Shown: piece by piece, positions 12,970 to 25,522 of the stretch
Layout of the letters: the number at the start of each line of letters is the position of its first letter
Numbering within the stretch: the first letter of the stretch is position 1
From: Saturnia japonica
Lineage: Eukaryota; Arthropoda; Insecta; Lepidoptera; Saturniidae
DNA length: 64,000 bases
Direction: 5' to 3'
Assembly (NCBI GenBank): GCA_033032175.1
Contig: CM065325.1
Span: 1,082,930-1,146,929 of the forward strand
The notes under the pieces: model-generated
What the model saw: the letters and a program-made list of their open reading frames with translations, nothing else
Database searches by the model: none
Told to the model about the DNA's origin: nothing
Translations under genes and position numbers: made by a program

Positions 12970-14125
12970 GAAAAAATATGTATAAAATAAATAACAGTGT
13001 GTTCTATTTATTGAAAAAACAATAAATTATTTACATAAAAATAAATTTATATAAAAAATCACGAATCAACGGGACTCGAACCATCGACCAGTTTTACTGT
13101 TAATACAACAATGTGCGTACAATTCTGGTCATCACATAACATTAAAGCGCACCTAAGGATCTTCGATACGACCGGTTGTTCCACGATACTTCTCGAGTTT
13201 TCATTTATTTATTATTTGGAAGCACATGTGTAGTGATTATTGACAAGTACATTAACTTTAAATTGATGTCGTTTTATTGATTTAATTCAACTTTCAATTA
13301 GGGCGATACTTTGATTTTAATTGAAGCATTTTTTATTTATATACAGAAATGTTTGCCTGTGTTAACTTAGTAAACAAATAAATTTTCTTTCCTTGTTTTT
13401 ATTCTTCATTAACGAAAAGCAAACACGGGTTTATAATAAAGATGCAAATTTAAAATGTTTTTAATCGAAATACCGTAGTAATAGCTGTTCATAAAATTAC
13501 CAAACAAACTCATGACGCACTGGAAAAATTTACTCATATATTGAAAAATTCATCCACGCGTGGTATATCGTTTCAAATAGGATCGATTTAATCCTTTCAA
13601 GCGTAACGGAAATGGTTCTTTATTGAATGAGAAAAAACAATACGTATCAGTACAAAAGCCATTCTGTTTATTGTAAATAAATAATTATAGATTATGCATC
13701 ATACAATTCGTTTTGGTGACACTCAACTAAAAATAATAATAGGTAAAAATGAGTTTAGAGATGTTTTTGCGTTTGTAGTAGTGTAATACCCCAGTGAACA
13801 CATTTATGTCACTGTGGCATTGAATGACATCGAGCAATGTCATCCGTTATGTAAGAAATGACTCAGTCGTGAATTATATTTGACTCATTATTTCAGGCTT
13901 TGTTACGTAATTTGATGGTTTAACAAGTATGATAGAACTGTAATTTACATTTAACATCCGTTTAGTATAATAATTATAATATGGGAAAAACTTTGACATA
14001 ATTTTTATAAAGAGTATTTGCGTTAGAGGGTCAATATTAACGTCAATATTATATTATTTATAAATGGAAAGATTAACAAAGATGAAAGGATTATAACACA
14101 GTCGCGTTACCTGCAATAACAGTTA
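12970..14125. other. no gene recognised
   Basis: AT-rich. A B-box-like GGTTCGAGTCCCGT on the minus strand near 13070-13085 may be a SINE remnant. Confidence 0.55.
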
Positions 14126-14129
14126 ATAA

Positions 14130-14844
14130 TCTATACTAATATTTTAAAGCTGAAGAGTTTGTTTGGTTGTTTGGTTGAACGCGCTAATCTTAGGAATTAT
14201 TGGTTATAATGGAAAAGTTATTTCAATGTTAGATAGCTCATTTATCTAGAAAGGTTATAGACTATATAATATCACGATAAGATCAATAGGAGCGGAGCAT
14301 CAATGAAAAAATGTTGCAAAAATGGGGAAAATTTATTCCTTTTGAAAGAGTCCATTGCGTGCGCTGCGTAAATGGTTAAAGTTACGAAACAACAATATGT
14401 GACAGAATTATTTTTGTTTAAAAGTTGTAAAAAAACATCCACGATAGTATATGTCTATCTTATAAGATTGACGTAATATACCCTTTTTTATGGTAATAAA
14501 ATTTGTTCTAAAATAATGCATTATATGCGGAGACATTTTTATAAGCATGGTATTAATTCCTATCAAAATAAATACATTATTCATCACAAGTATTTAATTT
14601 TGAACAAAATTGCCCTTTTCATCATTTGATTTTAATGAATATCTTAGGAGATATCACAGTTTTAAAATAACTCCGCAGCAAAATAATAATCAAGTAGCGC
14701 GCGTGCATTTTAGCGGAATGATGTGGCAGGCGGGCGGCACCTATAAATTGTATTGTAGGTGACTATGACAATTGTTATTTGTCTCTGCCTACGTCCCACT
14801 CTCTATCATAAGTGACGCAGACGAAATTGCGCGGGTCAGCTAGT
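14130..14844 (+). mobile_element. Helitron-like element, family A
   Basis: Starts CTATACTAATATTTTAAAGC, ends GCGGGTCAGCTAGT, with blocks (TTGGTTGAACGCGCTAATCT, GGAGCGGAGCATCAATG) shared with 39667-40310 and 61712-62208. The CTAG end is typical of lepidopteran non-autonomous Helitrons; class is inferred. Confidence 0.6.
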
Positions 14845-14978
14845 TTGTTCATAAAAACGAACCTTTATTCCCGATGTATAAAACCAAACAATACCATTGC
14901 CACATTTTACTTTTTTCCTTATCATTTTAAATATATTACTCTACTTCATGTAATTTGAACCTTATCAGATAATACAAA

Positions 14979-15232
14979 ATCTATATATTAATATGTGAAG
15001 CAAAATCTTCGGTACCTTTTTAAGCGTATTGCGTGCACGGAAGACTGTGGGATTTGAAATATTGAAATGGTTAAAGTTTATATGGAGAAGTAGTGCAGAA
15101 AGCTAAAATTTATCTATAATATCTGTTACTAATAAAATAAAATAAATTAATACTGCGAATCCCATCCGGACCAGTGCCGTTGAACTTAGACCCCCCAAAA
15201 TATTGACATTGTCACTCAACAAAAGTGACAGC
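14979..15232. mobile_element. MITE family M1, one-ended copy
   Basis: Has the AGCGTATTGCGTGCACGGAA end and the shared interior (ATCTATAATATCTGTTACTA), inverted relative to 53494. The other end reads GTCACTCAACAAAAGTGACA, as in the 53494 copy. Confidence 0.7.
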
Positions 15233-15234
15233 AA

Positions 15235-16375
15235 GTGATGTAGATAATACTCATTGTTTATGAATACTGTAAATGTCAAGCAGAAAATAGTCTATGATCA
15301 AAAAGTCGCTGGTCGAATTTTGACCTTAGAGAGATCACTAGTAATATTTATTTCTCATTATCTCATTATCACTCATAATTTCTTACTTTATAGATTTATC
15401 ATTAGACCACAAATTCACCTGACATTAAATGACGAGTGGCCGAAGATAAACAAACCTACAAAGCCATAACAAACCAGCATTTAAGTGCTGCTACCAGAAC
15501 ACAACCATGGAAGGTTGCCGACCGATTTTCACCTTGAGGACGATAGCCAAGCAGTTATTAGGAAAACCATAGCAATATGTTTTGGTTATATCATGTCTTC
15601 CTTCATCTGTGTCCAAACACGCTACTAATAAATCTTCATCGATTCAAATTAAAACTATTGCCACTGGGTACCTACTAAGGCAAAATTATTCGAAAAATAA
15701 TGACAAAGGTGTGAAAATGCATTTACTAATGAAAAAACTGTTATTGAAGGAGCACTAGGCCTTTGTTCTCTCGAGTTCAGGCTCGCATTGTTTTATGTAT
15801 AGACAAAAGTTCATTGTCAACACCGAATTAGGTTAAAATGTTGCTCCAGTAAATTTACGGTTTGATTTATTCATTTTATTTTCTTGCTTTATCCGATGTA
15901 TGTCACCGGATCATTGTAATAAACATTACTTTGTAAACTATCCAATCAGACTTTAAGCTGTCGGCAGATTGTGAAAGGACACTATTTGTAATCTGTCGGT
16001 TACATTCTCGTAGGCTTATAAATTAACTTGATTGGTTAGGTTAGGTTGGAACTGAGGTTGTAACCTAACAATGTATATCAGAAATAATTAAACCATTGAA
16101 AATTCACATTTTTCAATTCCTATTTCCTAGTGTCATGATTATGCTTATTTAATAAACTTAACCTCAAAAATTTAATATTATTAGAATCCGTTCACATTAT
16201 ATCGACAGTTTACTGCCTCACTTGATTATGTAGAAAATAATGGTTCGTAAAATTAGAGACATAATATGTTAGGGGAACCGGAAAGTAATATCGATTTTTA
16301 ACACATAAATTTTTATCTTAGTTGTACTTCGTGGCGATTCATTCGGAGAGAGCAGTTTTGCTGATTATCATGATT
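15235..16375. other. no gene recognised
   Basis: AT-rich, nothing coding. CCGGAAAGTAATATCG near 16277, just before the 165-bp array, resembles a mariner end. Confidence 0.5.
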
Positions 16376-16380
16376 ATCTA

Positions 16381-18525
16381 TAAGTTAGACAGTGAACATT
16401 GTGTATTTTGTGACCGCACGCACTTTATAAGCAGGCAACGACCGACTTGAAGACGTTCACACTTGAGCTGTGGGATAGTAAAGACCTCAGTTAATAAGTC
16501 GATTACAATAAATACTGTCCTGAATGAAGTTTCGCTGATTATCTATAAGTTAGACAATGGACATTGTATACTTTGTGACCGCACGCACTTTATAAGCAGG
16601 CAACAACCGGCTTGAAGACGTTCACACTTGAGCTGTGGGATAGTAAAGACCTCAGTTAATAAGTCGATTACAATAAATACTGTCCTGAATGAAGTTTCGC
16701 TGATTATCTATAAGTTAGACAATGGACATTGTATACTTTGTGACCGCACGCACTTTATAAGCAGGCAACAACCGGATTGAAGACGTTCACACTTGAGCTG
16801 TGGGATAGTAAAGACCTCAGTTAATAAGTCGATTACAATAAATACTGTCCTGCATGAAGTTTCGCTAATTATCTATAAGTTAGACAATGGACATTGTATA
16901 CTTTGTGACCGCACGCACTTTATAAGCAGGCAACAACCGGCTTGAAGACGTTCACACTTGAGCTGTGGGATAGTAAAGACCTCAGTTAATAAGTCGATTA
17001 CAATAAATACTGTCCTGAATGAAGTTTCGCTGATTATCTATAAGTTAGACAATGGACATTGTATACTTTGTGACCGCACGCACTTTATAAGCAGGCAACA
17101 ACCGGCTTGAAGACGTTCACACTTGAGCTGTGGGATAGTAAAGACCTCAGTTAATAAGTCGATTACAATAAATACTGTCCTGAATGAAGTTTCGCTGATT
17201 ATCTATAAGTTAGACAATGGACGTTGTATACTTTGTGACCGCACGCACTTTATAAGCAGGCAACAACCGGCTTGAAGACGTTCACACTTGAGCTGTGGGA
17301 TAGTAAAGACCTCAGTTAATAAGTCGATTACAATAAATACTGTCCTGAATGAAGTTTCGCTAATTATCTATAAGTTAGACAATGGACATTGTATACTTTG
17401 TGACCGCACGCACTTTATAAGCAGGCAACAACCGGCTTGAAGACGTTCACACTTGAGTTGTGGGATAGTAAATACCTCAGTTAATAAGTCGATTACAATA
17501 AATACTGTCCTGAATGAAGTTTCGCTGATTATCTATAAGTTAGACAATGGACGTTGTATAATTTGTGACCGCACGCACTTTATAAGCAGGCAACAACCGG
17601 CTTGAAGACGTTCACACTTGAGCTGTGGGATAGTAAAGATCTCAGTTAATAAGTCGATTACAATAAATACTGTCCTGAATGAAGTTTCGCTAATTATCTA
17701 TAAGTTAGACAATGGACATTGTATACTTTGTGACCGCACGCACTTTATAAGCAGGCAACAACCGGCTTGAAGACGTTCACACTTGAGTTGTGGGATAGTA
17801 AATACCTCAGTTAATAAGTCGATTACAATAAATACTGTCCTGAATGAAGTTTCGCTGATTATCTATAAGTTAGACAATGGACGTTGTATACTTTGTGACC
17901 GCACGCACTTTATAAGCAGGCAACAACCGGCTTGAAGACGTTCACACTTGAGCTGTGGGATAGTAAAGACCTCAGTTAATAAGTCGATTACAATAAATAC
18001 TGTCCTGAATGAAGTTTCGCTGATTATCTATAAGTTAGATAATAGACATTGTATACTTTGTGACCGCACGCACTTTATAAGCAGGCAACAACCGACTTGA
18101 AGACGTTCACACTTGAGCTGTAGGATAGTAAAGACCTCAGTTAATAAGTCGATTACAATAAATACTGTCCTGAATGAAGTTTCGCTGATTATCTATAAGT
18201 TAGACAATGGACGTTGTATACTTTGTGACCGCACGCACTTTATAAGCAGGCAACAACCGGCTTGAAGACGTTCACACTTGAGCTGTGGGATAGTAAAGAC
18301 CTCAGTTAATAAGTCGATTACAATAAATACTGTCCTGAATGAAGTTTCGCTGATTATCTATAACTTAGATAATAGACATTGTATAGTTTGTGACCGCACG
18401 CACTTTATAAGCAGGCAACAACCGACTTGAAGACGTTCACACTTGAGCTGTGGCATAGTACAACCTCAGTTATTAAGTCGACTACAGTAAACACTATTTC
18501 TTATGGAAGATTCGCTGATCATCTT
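16381..18525. repeat. tandem array of 13 units of 165 bp
   Basis: TAAGTTAGAC or a close variant recurs at 16381, 16546, 16711, 16876 and so on to 18361, with a degenerate copy at 18526: exactly 165 bp each time. Units are highly alike, with CTTTGTGACCGCACGCACTT in nearly all; edge units 1 and 13 are the most diverged. From unit 6 (17206) a two-unit pattern appears: units 6, 8, 10 and 12 read GGACGTTG while 7, 9, 11 and 13 read ACATTG. No frame stays open through the unit, so it does not look coding. Confidence 0.97.
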
Positions 18526-18529
18526 TAAG

Positions 18530-20600
18530 TTAGATAGTGGACATATGCAATAGAAACCATAACAAAATAACTGATTCTAATTGATCTAATTGATAACTAA
18601 TTCAAAGTATACACGCACCAAATAAAATTGAGTCAATTTTCTTCAACTTCTGTAATACGCTAACTTTGTCTCTTCTCAGCCAATCCCGTAAACAATACCT
18701 TGAACCGCTTTTTCAGGCCTCGTTCGAGGCCATTAGGCGACAATGTCGGTCATTTTTCTTGAGAAACAAAAGACGATCTCGACAATGTCTCACCATAACG
18801 GAATTATCAGGCCAAGTTATTAAGAACAGGAAATTGTGTTGCGCCAGACAAAAAAGTCGATTACAAAGATACCGGCGTAAATAGCTTCATCACTTTGAAG
18901 AGATTCTTTGACCTTTTTAAACTGTTAATTATTTATGTATTAATTATAACAATATGTTATTCATTATAATTAACATTAAGTAAAAATGGTGAAACGTTCT
19001 TATAATTAAAGCAAAGATATATTAATATTTTGGATCATAGTTATAACTTAAGAAAAGTTATTTCAATATTTTTCGAGTATATACAGTCGGTAGGGGAATT
19101 ATTCAAAATATATTTAAAAATTATAATAATTATACGGTAACCTGACTTGACTAAATTAGTTATAGTAAACATCCAGTAATTACGTTTTTAATTTTCATTT
19201 GGCCATATCTCAACCCATTGGTGGTGAGGTAAGATGTCACGTGTGAAATGTCCTATAGTTTTTAAATACTTAGTTTTTGAAACAAATTTGTATTTCTAAT
19301 GCAAATAACTAATGATTTTCAAAAAATTTCAAAAATTGTACACATATTTAAATTCAAATAAATGAATAAATATAGATATTCAAATATACTACAAAAAGGT
19401 CCGATAGTATTTTGTATTAGAATATGTTTGATAGTTTGAACGGAAAAGTTTAAAAAATAATAAATGTAATAATATGTATAATTGATTGAACTTTGACCTT
19501 AAATAACATTTGAATGAGTAAATTTTTTGTAAAAAGACAAGAAATCTTTTTAGTAGATCGTTCAATTTCCTACCAGAAAACGAACTATTCTTTTGTGAAC
19601 TGATAAGCTACAAAATTTAAATATAAAAAAAAAATTAATCTTTTAATGTTTTACAGGAAATTTTTTTCGTCATTCTGAACCGGCTGACATACTTTTAAGA
19701 CGGCAACAACTCAAAGGTAAGGTAGCCCAGTCAACGCATAAGCTTAATACTCCGCATTACATTTCAACAGCATTAAGTTAATTAATAAAGAGCGTTCAGA
19801 CAACATTCACGTTTGTACATAGAATTGCCGACATTTTCAATTAAGTTGAAAGTGTTATGTTTTGCAAGAGCACATTGCACCAGCCACTGTCAAGTTGAGA
19901 GCTGAATATTAATTTAAACAGATAAACTATGTCATATTTATAAGCTCACGCTATGACTATACATATATATGTATTGGGGTTTCTAATAACGTGCAGGTAT
20001 GTTTAAAATAAATAATATCATAATGTAAGTGGAAAAAATAGCCAAATCGGTCCAGACGTTATCAAGTGATGTGCTTACCAACGAACAGCATTTCATCTTT
20101 AAATATGCATGTATATATATCAATGTAGATAACATAAAGAATTTCCATAAAATGCCTTCTTAATTTTATAAACCCTTTTGCATAAAAAACGAGCACTCTA
20201 GATATTTTCGCTACTTCAATGAATATTACAAGAAAAAAGACGTTTTATTAATTTCACGATCTATTGGCAAAAAGAAAAATAATGATTATTGTAAAATTGC
20301 TAACCTATAGGGCAAATTGCTGAAACTATTTTTTGCTAAAATTTTTAAAGTTTTTGGATATTTTCTCCAAATTAAATAATTTAACCTTTCTGTTTACATT
20401 AAATTGTCACTTTTTGTTTACACGTGTACATCGTCGATTCTAAAAATTCAGACCATGTCAAAAAATTAAACTCAGTTTAAATAACTGAAATCGACCTTAG
20501 AACGTAAATTTCCTTATGTGCCCGTTTTTTTGCAAAGTCGTGTATTTCGTTCAGTTCTCATTGAACCATTACAGCGATATTATTTTCATTCGAACAACTA
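18530..20600. other. no gene recognised
   Basis: AT-rich unique-looking sequence; a short open frame at 18666-18884 is Arg-rich and of no known type. Confidence 0.55.
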
Positions 20601-20610
20601 AACTTTGAAC

Positions 20611-20928
20611 ATGCAAGAAAACAAACTTGAATACTGTATATCACCAACAGGCCTTACCCTAATCAAATCTCTTTTGAAACTTCAAATACTTGAAAATATT
20701 CATTCGATGCAAAAATATTCTCTATACCTAGGATATAAAGCTAAAGATTCGTTAAAGTTGTTTTGTGGCACAGTAAATGAACGTTTGTCGGTTTATCCAG
20801 AACCGAAACCAAGGCTCGCCGTTGGCGGATATGTAAAAACTGCCTTAAAATGCAAGGGGCTTCTAAAAGTTCATGGAAAGTGTCTATCGAAAACGAAGAT
20901 AGAAGCCATAATGCACTTTAACCTGTAA
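20611..20928 (+). CDS. orphan ORF, 105 aa, not recognised
   Basis: ATG at 20611 to stop at 20928; MQENKLEYCISPTGLTLIKS at the start, YPEPKPRLAVGGYVKTALKC later. Lys/Leu-rich, no signal peptide or membrane segment, four Cys. An initiator-like TTCAGTT lies about 60 bp upstream and AATAAA 40 bp after the stop. No relative is known to me; it may be a chance frame. Confidence 0.2.
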   Translation: MQENKLEYCISPTGLTLIKSLLKLQILENIHSMQKYSLYLGYKAKDSLKLFCGTVNERLSVYPEPKPRLAVGGYVKTALKCKGLLKVHGKCLSKTKIEAIMHFNL

Positions 20929-20990
20929 CATGAAAATCATTAATATGTGTAAATTATTTTTACCATTACAATAAATTAAGTTTATCTATC

Positions 20991-21302
20991 ATAATATTAA
21001 TATGTGAGAAGAAAACTTTGGACACCTGTATAAGCGTATTGCGTGCACGGAAGTTATCATTGAGTGACAATGTCAATATTTTGCGGGATCTACCTTCAAT
21101 GGCACTGGTCGTTTTAGGATTCGCAGTATTAATTAATTTCATTTAATATATTTAGTAACAGATATTATAGATACATTTTAGCTTTCTGCACTCCTTCTCC
21201 ATATAAACGTTAATCGTGCCAAATCTTACATTCTTCCGTGCACGAAATACGCTTAAAATGGTACCGAAAGCTTTTGCTTCACGTATTAATATATAGATTA
21301 TT
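20991..21302. mobile_element. MITE family M1, copy with both terminal repeats
   Basis: The left end (20992-21052) and right end (about 21234-21302) are inverted copies of about 55 bp: AAGCGTATTGCGTGCACGGA against CCGTGCACGAAATACGCTT. Interior shared with 14979 and 53494. Confidence 0.75.
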
Positions 21303-21304
21303 AT

Positions 21305-23715
21305 TTGTACATTTGACCTGTATTACGATACTTGTTTTATCTTATAATTATAGTTATATGTTGCATCGTAAAGCTAGCATACGGTAGTATAATACGCTTC
21401 TCAACAATACACCTACATAGATACTTAAATTATAATAATTCGACGTCGAGGAATTATTAATTTCGTTTTTGTCCTTTCTATATTTCCAGACGGGTTTACG
21501 ATGAATTTTAATATGATACAAGATAAAAACCGATTTCCGTTCATTAATTAATAGTTTTTAACATAGTTAGGTAGTTGTTAGTAATTAATTAACAGTACTA
21601 TTTTTAATTATATAAATAATCCTTTTGTGTATAACTGACTAAAAAAAAGATGAGATTCTCAATTCGAATGCATTTTTTTTGATTATGGGTATTATAATAG
21701 ATGTAGTGTAATATAGATTGGATATACGACACAGAAAGAGCATAGTAAGGGAAAATGCGTCAGAGCGAGATAGGGACACATGACATGTCTCTAAAAGCCA
21801 AGGTCCCGCAGAGCCCGTTGTCAATCGTGACGAAAATTAATATCGCTTTTTTCGTAAAATATAAGGTTTTACAATATAATTTAGTATTTTGTGGACGTAT
21901 TACAGTTATCGTTACCTGTGCAGTGCCTTGTTGTAACTCATCCATGAAGAAAATCTACAAAATATCCATTTTACATGTAAGTTCATAAAAGTTCTATTCA
22001 AAAATAAACTGAGGAAAATATCGTATTAAATCACATTAATTCTCCGAAAATATAGGAATTTAAAATAAGATGTTATTAAATACGTGAATAATTTCAAATT
22101 TTAATCTAAATTTCGAAGAGTTTGTGCGTATTCCTACAAAATACTTATTAATATTTGTAATTTTTTACATTTCCTCGAAATATTCGACTATTATATTATA
22201 TATAATATATATTATTAATTATTGTATATTTATGTAATATTCAAAGATTTGAAACAAAAATTTTGAAAAAGAATGTTTTTCGCATAGAAATGTAAAACGA
22301 GTGAAGCTGCTTTTTTTTAACAATAGCAATGGAAAATAGGTAATAATTTTTACATTTTTTTTTTTAATTTAGTTATATTGTGTGTGACATTATTGCATAC
22401 TTTCATCCAAATGGGAATCGCTCAAAAGCATAGATTTCGTTAATACTAGCAATACTCGCAGCTCCTCACGCGTTTATTATGCAATCACTTCTTCTTAACT
22501 TAATTATTATTGTTACTAATATTTCATGATTTATAAAAGTATTATTGAAAATTAATATAGCCTATTTGAAACTATTGAAATTTTTAAACTATAAAACAGA
22601 TCAAATTTCTAAATAATATCGAATTAGTAAACATTTTACTAACAAAAAAAAAACCTACGTATCATATCTAAAAATATGGTATATATTTACGATATGATAC
22701 ATACGATACGATATATATACGTTATGATATATCATAACACAAAAAAGGCGAACGTAGTGTTCACTAAGATAGCGGTGAATCACTCATAGTAAATCAATTT
22801 GCTTAAAAGAGTACGAGCACGCACGTACGCATTCACACCATAGTAAGTCAGTCACCCGCCTTATCGCCCTAGACCTCACCCAAGAGGCGGTTTTGACGTG
22901 TTTAGTAAAACATTTTAAAATACCGTCATGTGTAGTAAAAAGGTCTCGGTGCCGTAGTAGTTTTATTTAAAAAAACAGGGGATCACATTTCACAATTAAA
23001 CTTGTAACCTATTCGTTTGATTTCTTGATTTTTACGTAAAATTATTGCGATGTAATTATAACTAAATACCGGTCTGCTTAGGTTTGTTCCTCGGTGTGAA
23101 ACTCTTGAGTTTGGAAGCCGCGCGCCTGCGCGATAGAAGTGTCACTGCACTAGTAATTACTTAGTCACTCACACACATCATTACACACAATATGTTCATA
23201 CATACGTGCATATCACACAGGTAAAAATGTTCTGTAAGGGACCTTTTTTTTTCTTTTTCTACGCTAGTTAGTGTAGACTATATTTTCAGGTCACTAAATA
23301 CATCGTATAAACATGTTCCTTCCTATCTCCCAGGAGGCAGGGACATGTTTATATGTATATGTTAGTTTAGCTCGAATTTTTACGGATAGGCAATTAGTCA
23401 GATCGCGAAATCATTGTAATCGCGGCAACAGCCTAAGCCGAGGTCCGACCACTTTGGCACCCTTGCGCTCTTTTTGTTCACGTGTTTGTCTTAGCCTTAA
23501 GCGATCTCTTCCAAACCCAGTATAGTTGTAAAATTCATCAGCGGCTCTATTTGTTTAGAGCCCCTCAGACTAACAGTGTAGCCAGTTAAAAAAAAACCGG
23601 TCAGTGTTACATTAAGAACATTAAAAGGGCAGACAGCCTACATAATGGTAGGAAATGGTTATCGTCGCTTATGGATAATTGTAACCCCAGGGTACTTTTT
23701 TATACCACTAGGCCA
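21305..23715. other. no gene recognised
   Basis: Low-complexity AT tracts (22190-22225, 22680-22740) and a slightly GC-richer part at 22750-23110 without a gene. Confidence 0.55.
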
Positions 23716-23718
23716 CAT

Positions 23719-23945
23719 AGGCCTCGTGGCGCAGTTATACTACCCCTACTATTAAGTCGAATGGTCGCAAGTTCGATCCCCGTATATGACTGACATTTTG
23801 TGTGATGAGCATAACTGTCAGTTTTATGTCTGGGTGCTAACTATCTATACATATTTGTATGTATATCAGCTGTTCAGATACGATAATACAAGCTTACAAG
23901 CTACAATTAAATGGCCGTACATGTCAAATTGTGTCCCCATATTTA
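23719..23945 (+). mobile_element. tRNA-derived SINE, family S1
   Basis: tRNA-like head GCCTCGTGGCGCAGTTATAC (A box) and GCAAGTTCGATCCCC (B box), then a body shared with the inverted copy at 52165-52388: GATGAGCATAACTGTCAG and TATATCAGCTGTT. Not a functional tRNA, because the cloverleaf is incomplete. Confidence 0.75.
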
Positions 23946-23949
23946 TTTT

Positions 23950-24330
23950 TATTTATTTTAATAATATGGCAAACGAGCATACGGCGTGCCTAATGGGAAA
24001 CGGCTACCGTAATCTATGGACGCTTGTAATACCATTATGTATCACTAGGGCGTCGTCAACCTTGGACCCCTCTATTCCAAGGAGTTCTGGAAACACTACT
24101 CACCACAGAAACACAGCACATTATTATTTGGCTACGATCTTGTTTCTGCGGGGTGAAGGTATTCTACAAGTAGAGAGAAATCTCCAAATTCCTCTATGCC
24201 CTACATCTCTTTAAATCCATGAAGCAATGGAGTTCTGGGAGCTTCTTTTTATAATTCTATTTTTATTTTCTAAAGAGGCCCCGAATCATTGTGTGCCCAG
24301 AAGTCCCCGAATGGCTAAATACGGCCCTGC
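23950..24330. mobile_element. LINE 3' fragment, family 2
   Basis: The ATGGCAAACGAGCATACGGC stretch and the part after it match, from memory, a very common lepidopteran LINE 3' end. A truncated piece resembling it lies at 23625-23690. Adjacent to the SINE at 23719. Confidence 0.5.
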
Positions 24331-24731
24331 CCATAACATATTCAAAACTTTGGCTATTATTAATAAAGAATAAAAAATATTTTAAAACATTTCCTTGACG
24401 TCTGAAATACGAATTAAAAGTTTATAAATTAATTATACTACAAATAAATTTTTTGTTTGACGTTCCTATTGCTATTGGAAGTAGCTGGCAGAAGATATTG
24501 TAATAAATAGTTGCGATGTGATGGAATTTTTATTCAGCTGAACGCCATCTAACGATTGAAACCAAGACCTTCTTTAAAAACAGAAACCTTTTTCCGTAAT
24601 GTATTACGTAAATGAAACCCGTAGGAATTTCCCTTGATTCATGAGAGTTAATATTACTAGAGATTAACAAAAGATGTCGACAATTTGCTTATTCAAGATT
24701 CATATTTAACAAGACAATTTTTAACAAAAAA

Positions 24732-24960
24732 GGAATCCACCTTCAATGATGTTGTAGAGTTCCCTGGTGTATCTCCAAAGCTGAAGGTTCAATGCCAATT
24801 AAATTAAAATGGGACTACCCTTGAGGTATTCCCTATCCAACTAAAAAGAATCATCCAAATCGGTTCATAAACAAAGTAGTTATGACTGAACATTCATACA
24901 AAAACATTCAAATTGAGTAGCCTCCGACTTTTTTTGAACTCGGTTAAAAATTATTCACTA
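24732..24960. repeat. dispersed repeat, copy 1
   Basis: Shares AGAGTTCCCTGGTGTATCTC, then GCTGAAGGTTCAA and ATCGGTTCATAAACAAAG, with 35340-35525. Possibly the 3' end of a LINE; no coding trace. Confidence 0.6.
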
Positions 24961-25520
24961 TCTTTATATACATTTAAAACAAGAAAAACTTTATTGTACT
25001 ATTAAAAATATATTCACAAGTACTCTTACTAATGGGTTTATTGTTTTAAGCCCAATAAATACAGGGGTATTTGTAGTAATAGGCAACATTTTATCACAGT
25101 ATATTAATATTTAGATTCTTTAAATATATGTACACAACTCGGTGACCTGATGTTAAAAGGGCTAATATAAAAAAAATCTCGTTTTAAGTATACAGCATTA
25201 GAAAAATGAATAAACGCGTAGTATGACAAAATACATTTTCTATGATTTAACCAGTATTTATAAGTAGCCTTTTAACGCTTTTATTGGGTCTTTTTTACAC
25301 TCTGGGTTTTTCACATAAATTAAAATTGAAACGATTGTGGTATAAATGCTTAAGCTGTTTTAGCACAAATAAATACTATTTCAATTATTTTGTACTAATT
25401 AATTACAAAAACGTACTTTGGCCCTTTTGGCACCAGGTTCATACAATTATTTTGAATTAATAACTATCTATAAATGAAACTACAGAAAAATAAAACGTAC
25501 ATAACTATAAAAATAAAATA
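24961..25520. other. LipA 3' flank, nothing recognised
   Basis: AT-rich sequence after the LipA stop; no clear polyadenylation signal within 200 bp on the minus strand. Confidence 0.45.
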
Positions 25521-25522
25521 CA

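Noticed and set aside
16381..18525. CRISPR-like array
   Set aside because: Whole 165-bp units repeat without unique spacers; this is a tandem satellite in a eukaryotic genome.
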